Positions 28,783 through 33,417 of a stretch of DNA of 33,417 nt are shown in pieces. The stretch's first letter is position 1. Every line of letters starts with the position of its first letter. The notes under the pieces are model-generated. The model ran no database searches, was not told the DNA's origin, and was given only the letters and a program-made list of their open reading frames with translations. The stretch spans positions 1 to 33,417 of the forward strand of contig DXVA01000001.1 of NCBI GenBank assembly GCA_019408975.1, written 5' to 3'. The stretch comes from Lentisphaeria bacterium. GTDB taxonomy: Bacteria > Verrucomicrobiota > Lentisphaeria > Victivallales > UBA1829. The translations under genes and the position numbers were made by a program.

Positions 28783-31758
28783 TCACCGGGTCCGGACGTC
28801 ATACAGGGGATTTTTGCCGACGAGCGCATGAAATTCCTGTCCCCGGCGCGGCAGAAGCCGGACCGGTGCAAGTTCCCGCCCGTCGAAAGTGGGCCTGATC
28901 TCCTCTTCTCCGAAGGCGAGTTTCAGCACGACCTGTTTTCCGTGTTCCGTTTTTCCCAGCGGGCGCGCGGCCTCCTGTCCGGAGAAACGGAATACGAGCG
29001 TCCCGTTTCCCCGCTCCGAGCGGATTGCGGCCCGGAAAACGCCCGCCTGAAGGAATGTGTGCTCTCCCACCCGCTGCGTGATCCGCATGACGAGTTCGAG
29101 TTCCCCCCGGAACGGCGTTTTGAGCGCCAGCGGAATGAGAACCGGGGCATCCTGCCTGTATACACCCCGGACACCGCCGCATTTGTCAACAGTGAAGATC
29201 AGTTCCGGCTTGTAACGGACTCTGCATTGAAACAGGCTCAGTTTCCGTTCGTCGATTCCTCTTCCGGGACCGGCCTGCAGCTCGAACTCCGTTCCGGATG
29301 GGATGGCCCCGATATCGGCAGAAGCGTCCTGCTCCTCCAGCATCAGAGTTCCCTTTCCGATCAGCGGGCTGTTTCCGTTCAGGCGATAGTCTCCGTTTTC
29401 GTAATCCCGGAAGCCGACTTCTCCTGCGGATTTCAGGGTTGCCCCGTTTCCGGCGGAAACGAGGTCTTTGTGCGGGTCGTCCGCGCGTGTGAGGTTCCAG
29501 TTGCGGAAAAATTCAATCAGGCTGCCGCGCCATTCCGGTTTGTAGTGCATCCCGTAAGTCTGGTTCAGATTGTTGAAAAAGCGGAAATTGACGAGTTCCC
29601 GCTTTGCCGGGCCGTAGACCGGCTGGGGCGTCGTGAGCAGATTGTGCTCCGGCTGGAGAATCGTGTTGTTGAACACCAGGAATCCGGGATCGGGAACCGT
29701 GACGGCCCGTTTGGAGATTCGCGATTCCTGTTCTGCGGTCGTTGTACTTCCCATGTGGGGATAGGTCCAGTTCTGCCCGCTTGCGCCGAGCTTGAAGACT
29801 CCCAGGGACCCGCCGAGTGCTTTCCGGAGCGGCGCCAGCGCCGGAGTTTCCGTGAACAGATTCCGGTAGATGAAGACCGGGCCCGGCCATGGGGTTCCGC
29901 ACAACGGCTGCCAGGAGACCGCTTCGACGTTGTCCTCGAACAGATTGCCGTACACACGGACATCCGCCGCGTGATTTTCCGTTTCGACGGCGTTGTCCAC
30001 GATCCGGCGGAAAATGTTGCCGTATACGCGCAGATGTTTCGCCCTGTCGACACACCAGCTGGAAAAGCCTTCGAAGGAGTCCTCCACGATGCAGTCCCGC
30101 ACGTGCCAGTCGGACCGGACACCGCCGATGATTCCTGTTTCATAGCATTTGAACGGTCTCCGCATGTAATCCGTGTTTTTTCCTTTGTAGCCCCAGAAGT
30201 AAAAACGGAATTTTTCGGCGGTTTCGGTTCCGTGATGCTGCCTGATGATCCGGTTCGTTTCCTGAAACACAGGGAACTGGTCGTAGACGCAGTTTTCCAC
30301 GAATACGCCGCTTCCGCCGGCTACTCCGAAGCGGCATCCCTTGAAGCGGCAGTTCCGCACGACGAGCCGTTCGCCCCGGTTTCCGACCCCGGCCATGGCG
30401 GGTGTTTCAAACGTGATGCCGTCGATGATGATGTGCGCTTTTCCCTTGATGTCAATGAACAGGTTGGCATCGCCCGGCTTTGTCAGGTGATGGCCGTTGG
30501 CTCCTTTCGATGCGGGAGGCGCGATGGAGAAAACGTGCCGGTTCGGGTCCGGCGATCCATACATCCCACCGGTGTGCAGGCGGACGTAAAGGCGTTTTGC
30601 CTTTTCGTCGTAGGTGTAGCCGTTGAACGGTCCCGGGTAGCCGTCTTTCAACGTGAAACTGCGGAGCCCGTCCACATCGTAGTATCCGCCGAAAAGATCG
30701 ATCCGTTCATCGTACAGAATACGCGCCGGGTAATGGTCGAACGGAATGCTGTAAATCTGGTGTTCCGCGTCTTCGAGCTTCCAGACAACCTTTTTTTCAC
30801 GCACGGCCCTGTCCGCCGCAGTGAGAACGACGCGGCCGTCTGCCCGGAACGTGACCGGAGCGTTTTCCGTCCCGCCGCGCGAAAGGACGACGTTTTCATA
30901 GTAAACGCCGGGCGCGATGATGACACTGTCGCCGGGATTCACGGAATCCGCCGCTTTCTGGATCGTGGCGAGCGGGCGTTCCGGCGAAAGCCCGTCGTCG
31001 GCGTCGTTTCCGGTTTTGCCGTTTACGTAGCGGGTGGCGGGAGCCGGGGCTGACAATGCGGATTTTCCGCTTTTCTCCGTCGGAAATCTGACCTTGCAGA
31101 GCGATTCGAGCTCCGCATTGTTCAGCGCACGGTCGAAAACGGAGAGCGCGAGAATCCGGGTTCCCGCCGGAGCGAAGAAGCCGCACTTTTTGCTGCTGAA
31201 GCGCCTTCCGCCGATTGAAAGAAACCGTTCCCCGGCGTTCGGCGCGAGCCGCCGGACCGCCGAGGCGTCCGCCCTGCCGTTCCGCAGTAAGACGCCGTCG
31301 CGCACTCGGAACAGATCAAAACGCAGTTCCTCACCGGGGATGAAACGGAGAATATATTCCACTTCGGTCTCCGGCGGCAGTTTCAGAGAGGTGGAGTCCA
31401 AAAAAAGAAAACTGTTTTCCCTGCTGCCGTCGGAAAGGAGCAGGGACGGTCTGCCGCCGTCCGGAGAATACGGCGTTTTCTCCGCGAACCCCGCCTCGTA
31501 TCCGCGCAGTCCGTTTTCCGTGCGGAAACGGGAGATGAGCGCACCCGTCGGCGAATCCGGATACCTCACCCGGACCCGGACTGTCTGCGCTCCGGTGTGC
31601 CGCCAGGGATGGGCGAGCAGTGTTTTTCCGTCCAGTACCGTCGGGATCGTCGTTTTTCCCGCGACGCCCCGTTCGGAGAAGGTTTTTACATTTGTGATTT
31701 CCGCTCCGCGGAGCAGGATGGTGACGAATGCCAGAAACAGCGAAAGATGACATTTCAT
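28783..31758 (-). CDS. Large secreted LamG-like / right-handed beta-helix protein
   Basis: The 991-residue protein has a signal peptide (MKCHLSLFLAFVTILLRGA). An N-terminal LamG-like sandwich (about 25-230, ending ALSVFDRALNNAELESLCK) is followed by a DUF1565-like start of a parallel beta-helix (ATRYVNGKTGNDADDGLSPE, PLATIQKAADSVNPGDSVII, PGVYYENVVLSRGGT), then many helix turns (ITFETPAMAGVGNRG, VRNCRFKGCRFG, RVYGNLFEDNVEAVSW) to about 800, and a C-terminal beta-rich region. Such proteins include pectate-lyase-like lyases and mannuronan epimerase-type enzymes; the specific activity is unknown. Start 31758 is chosen because AAGGAA lies ahead and the signal peptide fits. The next domain is cut off by a TGA. 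The pseudopilin gene lies 46 bases upstream. Confidence 0.8.
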   Translation of the reverse strand: MKCHLSLFLAFVTILLRGAEITNVKTFSERGVAGKTTIPTVLDGKTLLAHPWRHTGAQTVRVRVRYPDSPTGALISRFRTENGLRGYEAGFAEKTPYSPDGGRPSLLLSDGSRENSFLFLDSTSLKLPPETEVEYILRFIPGEELRFDLFRVRDGVLLRNGRADASAVRRLAPNAGERFLSIGGRRFSSKKCGFFAPAGTRILALSVFDRALNNAELESLCKVRFPTEKSGKSALSAPAPATRYVNGKTGNDADDGLSPERPLATIQKAADSVNPGDSVIIAPGVYYENVVLSRGGTENAPVTFRADGRVVLTAADRAVREKKVVWKLEDAEHQIYSIPFDHYPARILYDERIDLFGGYYDVDGLRSFTLKDGYPGPFNGYTYDEKAKRLYVRLHTGGMYGSPDPNRHVFSIAPPASKGANGHHLTKPGDANLFIDIKGKAHIIIDGITFETPAMAGVGNRGERLVVRNCRFKGCRFGVAGGSGVFVENCVYDQFPVFQETNRIIRQHHGTETAEKFRFYFWGYKGKNTDYMRRPFKCYETGIIGGVRSDWHVRDCIVEDSFEGFSSWCVDRAKHLRVYGNIFRRIVDNAVETENHAADVRVYGNLFEDNVEAVSWQPLCGTPWPGPVFIYRNLFTETPALAPLRKALGGSLGVFKLGASGQNWTYPHMGSTTTAEQESRISKRAVTVPDPGFLVFNNTILQPEHNLLTTPQPVYGPAKRELVNFRFFNNLNQTYGMHYKPEWRGSLIEFFRNWNLTRADDPHKDLVSAGNGATLKSAGEVGFRDYENGDYRLNGNSPLIGKGTLMLEEQDASADIGAIPSGTEFELQAGPGRGIDERKLSLFQCRVRYKPELIFTVDKCGGVRGVYRQDAPVLIPLALKTPFRGELELVMRITQRVGEHTFLQAGVFRAAIRSERGNGTLVFRFSGQEAARPLGKTEHGKQVVLKLAFGEEEIRPTFDGRELAPVRLLPRRGQEFHALVGKNPLYDVRTR

Positions 31759-31804
31759 AGAATTTTCCTTGTTGTTTTTATTCCCGTGCGCGTCTGGAGA
31801 TTTC

Positions 31805-32626
31805 TCAGTCGTAATCCGCCCAGAAGCTGACATTCCGATTGCTTTGGTTCGATGCAAGGCTGACGGTTGAAATTCTGGTGGAGCCCCAGGATTCCACATG
31901 GCCGTCAACGAATGCGATGTTCGCATAGCTGCCGTGTCTTCGGGCGATGTTGCCCTGATTCATAAGATGCAGCGCCCTGTAATTGTAGGACGTTTCCCCG
32001 TTGTTGCGGACGCAGGAGAAATCGGAAACCAGCACCCGCCACGACGCGCGACGGACATTGCTCATTTTATTGTAGCCGTTGTTGTTGAGCATGGTCAGGC
32101 TGAAACAGAGACGGGCGTTGAAGGAGTAACTGAAATTCGGCATGTTTCCGTCGTTGGGCGCGGTGAATCCTTCGCCGTCGCGTCTTCCCGCCGGACAGAC
32201 TGCGAACGGAGCGACGTCGTGATTCTTTGCCTCGCTGTCGTCGGCGACAATATAATTTTTGCCGTTGTCCACATATGGGAGCAGAGTCTTGTCAAAACGG
32301 CCAGGAGAGACCGGGCCAAAGAAATAGCGCGGTGTGTAGTAGGAGTCCTTCTGGTCGGCGCTGTTGTAGATTTTGCCCCAGCCGTTGAAACAGTCCGCAT
32401 AATTCATCATCGCCAAAGAGAGCGTTTTCAGATTCGACATGCATTGAATACTCTGCGCTTTTTCCCTGGCTTTCGCCAGCGCGGGCAGGAGCAGAGCGGC
32501 AAGTATGGCGATGATTCCGACGACGATGATGAGTTCCAGAATGGTGAAATTCATTCGGAGCCGGTAAAGGGCGGGGATGCGGCGCGGTTGTTGTTCCTGT
32601 TTTTTTTGCGGCATAAGTGAAAGCAT
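31805..32626 (-). CDS. Pseudopilin-type protein next to the beta-helix protein
   Basis: The 273-residue protein has a leader of about 30 residues (MLSLMPQKKQEQQ and basic residues), then MNFTILELIIVVGIIAILAALLLPALAKARE, a prepilin signal cut before Phe with Glu at +5. The mature part has CMSNLKTLSLAMMNYADCFNGW and, at the end, a true H-X9-DG motif (RHGSYANIAFVDGHVESWG). AAGGA eight bases before ATG 32626 supports this start; longer readings up to 32995 are rejected for lacking a ribosome site. Unlike the other two pseudopilins, its signal uses FTILEL and has no GTGAAAA-type inverted repeat. It leads an operon with the secreted beta-helix protein. Like its relatives, its function (surface fibre, secretion, substrate capture) is unknown. 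Confidence 0.88.
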   Translation of the reverse strand: MLSLMPQKKQEQQPRRIPALYRLRMNFTILELIIVVGIIAILAALLLPALAKAREKAQSIQCMSNLKTLSLAMMNYADCFNGWGKIYNSADQKDSYYTPRYFFGPVSPGRFDKTLLPYVDNGKNYIVADDSEAKNHDVAPFAVCPAGRRDGEGFTAPNDGNMPNFSYSFNARLCFSLTMLNNNGYNKMSNVRRASWRVLVSDFSCVRNNGETSYNYRALHLMNQGNIARRHGSYANIAFVDGHVESWGSTRISTVSLASNQSNRNVSFWADYD

Positions 32627-32765
32627 TACGTCATTCCTTGTTTGGGGTTTCTGTTTCGGCGGCAAACCACCTTGTGCACCGGTATTGGTCTCCGTTCCGG
32701 GATAATGGGCGAAGATCGCATCAGAATGAGACTTTTTTGATCTTTCGATCCCCGCTTCTGTTTTT

Positions 32766-32793
32766 ATTATAAGTAAAAAGTCCGAAGTGACAA
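32766..32793 (-). promoter_or_regulatory. Promoter of the pseudopilin-beta-helix operon
   Basis: Read on the minus strand: TTGTCA (32793-32788), 16 bases, TATAAT (32771-32766). It leaves a 5' leader of about 130 bases in which I see no clear riboswitch or operator. Confidence 0.75.
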
Positions 32794-32900
32794 GAGGGGA
32801 AAAGTCTGTTTTTATCACTTTTTTGGCGAAAATATCAAGATAAACGCGGTGAGACGAAAAAATAATACGGGGAAAACTGATTTGATCTCTGCTTTTCCGT

Positions 32901-33417
32901 TCAGATGAAACAGATTCGTGAAATGCACTGGTCGAAACTCTCCTGTCCGCTGAGGATGTCGATTTCAACCCGCAGAAAGAGAATCTGGATGTCACGCCGG
33001 TCCAGGCGCGGCATGCGCACCGCGTCTTTTTCCGTTGTCATGATGAACTCCGCACCTGCCGCTTTGGCGTCGTTGACGAAGTCGATCATTTCCTGCTGCC
33101 GGTAGCGGTGGTGGTCCGCAAAGTGTTTTTCAAGGACGATCGTTCCGCCGAATTCGCAGAGGAACGCATTGAAGCTTGCCGGATTCGCAATTGCCGAGAT
33201 CGAAGCGATTTTTCTGCCCTTGAGCTCCGAGAGCGGAAGACGGCGCCCTCGGTCGAAGACATCCTCCAGATATTGCGGGCGGTGGCAGCATTCGATGATT
33301 TCCGCACGGTGGTTCTGCCGCCGGAGAAACGCTTTCAGATGGCGCAGTTTTGGAGAGCCGTCCGATTTCGTCAGGAAAATATAGTCGGCGCGCTTGATGT
33401 TCTTGATCGGTTCGCGC
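32901..33417 (-). CDS. lpxK: Tetraacyldisaccharide 4'-kinase, C-terminal part (5' truncated)
   Basis: LpxK phosphorylates the 4' position of the lipid A disaccharide at the inner face of the cytoplasmic membrane. The visible 172 residues run to the window edge: REPIKNIKRADYIFLTKSDG, HRPQYLEDVF, KGRKIASISAIANPASF, LEKHFADHHRYRQQEMIDF and GAEFIMTTEKDAVRM, the standard C-terminal blocks, ending in a beta-strand and TGA at 32901. The Walker-type N-terminus lies outside the window. Its presence marks the organism as having lipopolysaccharide. It is separated by about 110 bases from the pseudopilin promoter. Confidence 0.93.
   Translation of the reverse strand, partial: REPIKNIKRADYIFLTKSDGSPKLRHLKAFLRRQNHRAEIIECCHRPQYLEDVFDRGRRLPLSELKGRKIASISAIANPASFNAFLCEFGGTIVLEKHFADHHRYRQQEMIDFVNDAKAAGAEFIMTTEKDAVRMPRLDRRDIQILFLRVEIDILSGQESFDQCISRICFI

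Noticed and set aside
28783..28785. TGA read as selenocysteine or programmed readthrough
   Set aside because: No selenocysteine-insertion hairpin was recognised downstream, the position is not catalytic, and a nearby frameshift points to decay.
28828..31053. Open frame of 741 codons on the plus strand opposite the beta-helix gene
   Set aside because: It mirrors a G+C-rich gene with a clear signal peptide and beta-helix repeats on the minus strand; its protein is rich in Arg and Pro and matches nothing.
31805..32995. Longer start for the third pseudopilin (396 residues)
   Set aside because: The added N-terminus crosses the promoter at 32766-32793, has no ribosome site, and looks non-coding.
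1..33417. tRNA, rRNA genes, insertion sequences or phage genes
   Set aside because: I looked for cloverleaf patterns, conserved rRNA words, transposase or integrase motifs and found none that can be supported.

Overview
The window looks like a chromosomal segment of a Gram-negative bacterium of the PVC group, most likely Lentisphaeria (Victivallis-like). This is inferred from content, not from a marker search. An lpxK fragment implies lipid A. There are three pseudopilin-type genes with FTLIELL-type signals, and they sit beside LacI and GntR regulators and secreted glycan-active proteins, a style typical of Victivallales. Most genes start with ATG behind a clear AGGAG-like site. Eight of the nine promoters I could read have a 16-base spacer.

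Layout. 1-1860: end of an S24/LexA-like regulator, a bidirectional terminator, and aroC on the minus strand with its own promoter. 1865-9983: a coiled-coil envelope protein, then a block of fifteen genes running rplV-rpsC-rplP-rpmC-rpsQ-rplN-rplX-rplE-rpsN-rpsH-rplF-rplR-rpsE-rplO-secY. The usual upstream part (rpsJ to rpsS) is absent, and so is rpmD. The block ends in a strong terminator at 10010-10038. 9984-10460: a series of short hairpins and a decayed nucleoside hydrolase. 10460-13330: a C26 amidase-like gene, an M20 peptidase, and a convergent GntR/periplasmic-binding regulator. 13425-17951: a divergent operon with a pseudopilin (with a duplicated N-terminal leader), a secreted heparinase II/III-type lyase, and an M14 carboxypeptidase. 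18028-20249 (minus): a GH20 hexosaminidase and a membrane protein. 20438-21911: two zinc-ribbon membrane proteins. 21935-26811 (minus): LacI regulator, secreted DUF4838 protein, pseudopilin. 27104-28324: a zinc-ribbon protein and an EboB/TatD-like hydrolase. 28454-32626 (minus): a pseudopilin and a large secreted beta-helix protein whose C-terminal part is broken. 32901-33417 (minus): the 3' part of lpxK.

How it fits together. Three loci pair a pseudopilin with a secreted glycan-active enzyme, and two of them also have a dedicated sugar-type regulator. Together with GH20 and the peptidases, this suggests modular use of host or dietary glycans and glycopeptides, with the pseudopilins having an unknown surface or secretion role. 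Near-palindromic operators can be read at the GntR locus (two copies) and at the LacI locus (one). The most unusual feature is the pseudopilin leader at 13521-14030. It holds two in-frame copies of a leader segment, each with a tandem 8-base repeat and ending in a 20-base inverted repeat over the prepilin cleavage site. The same inverted repeat recurs in the pseudopilin at 22626-22645.
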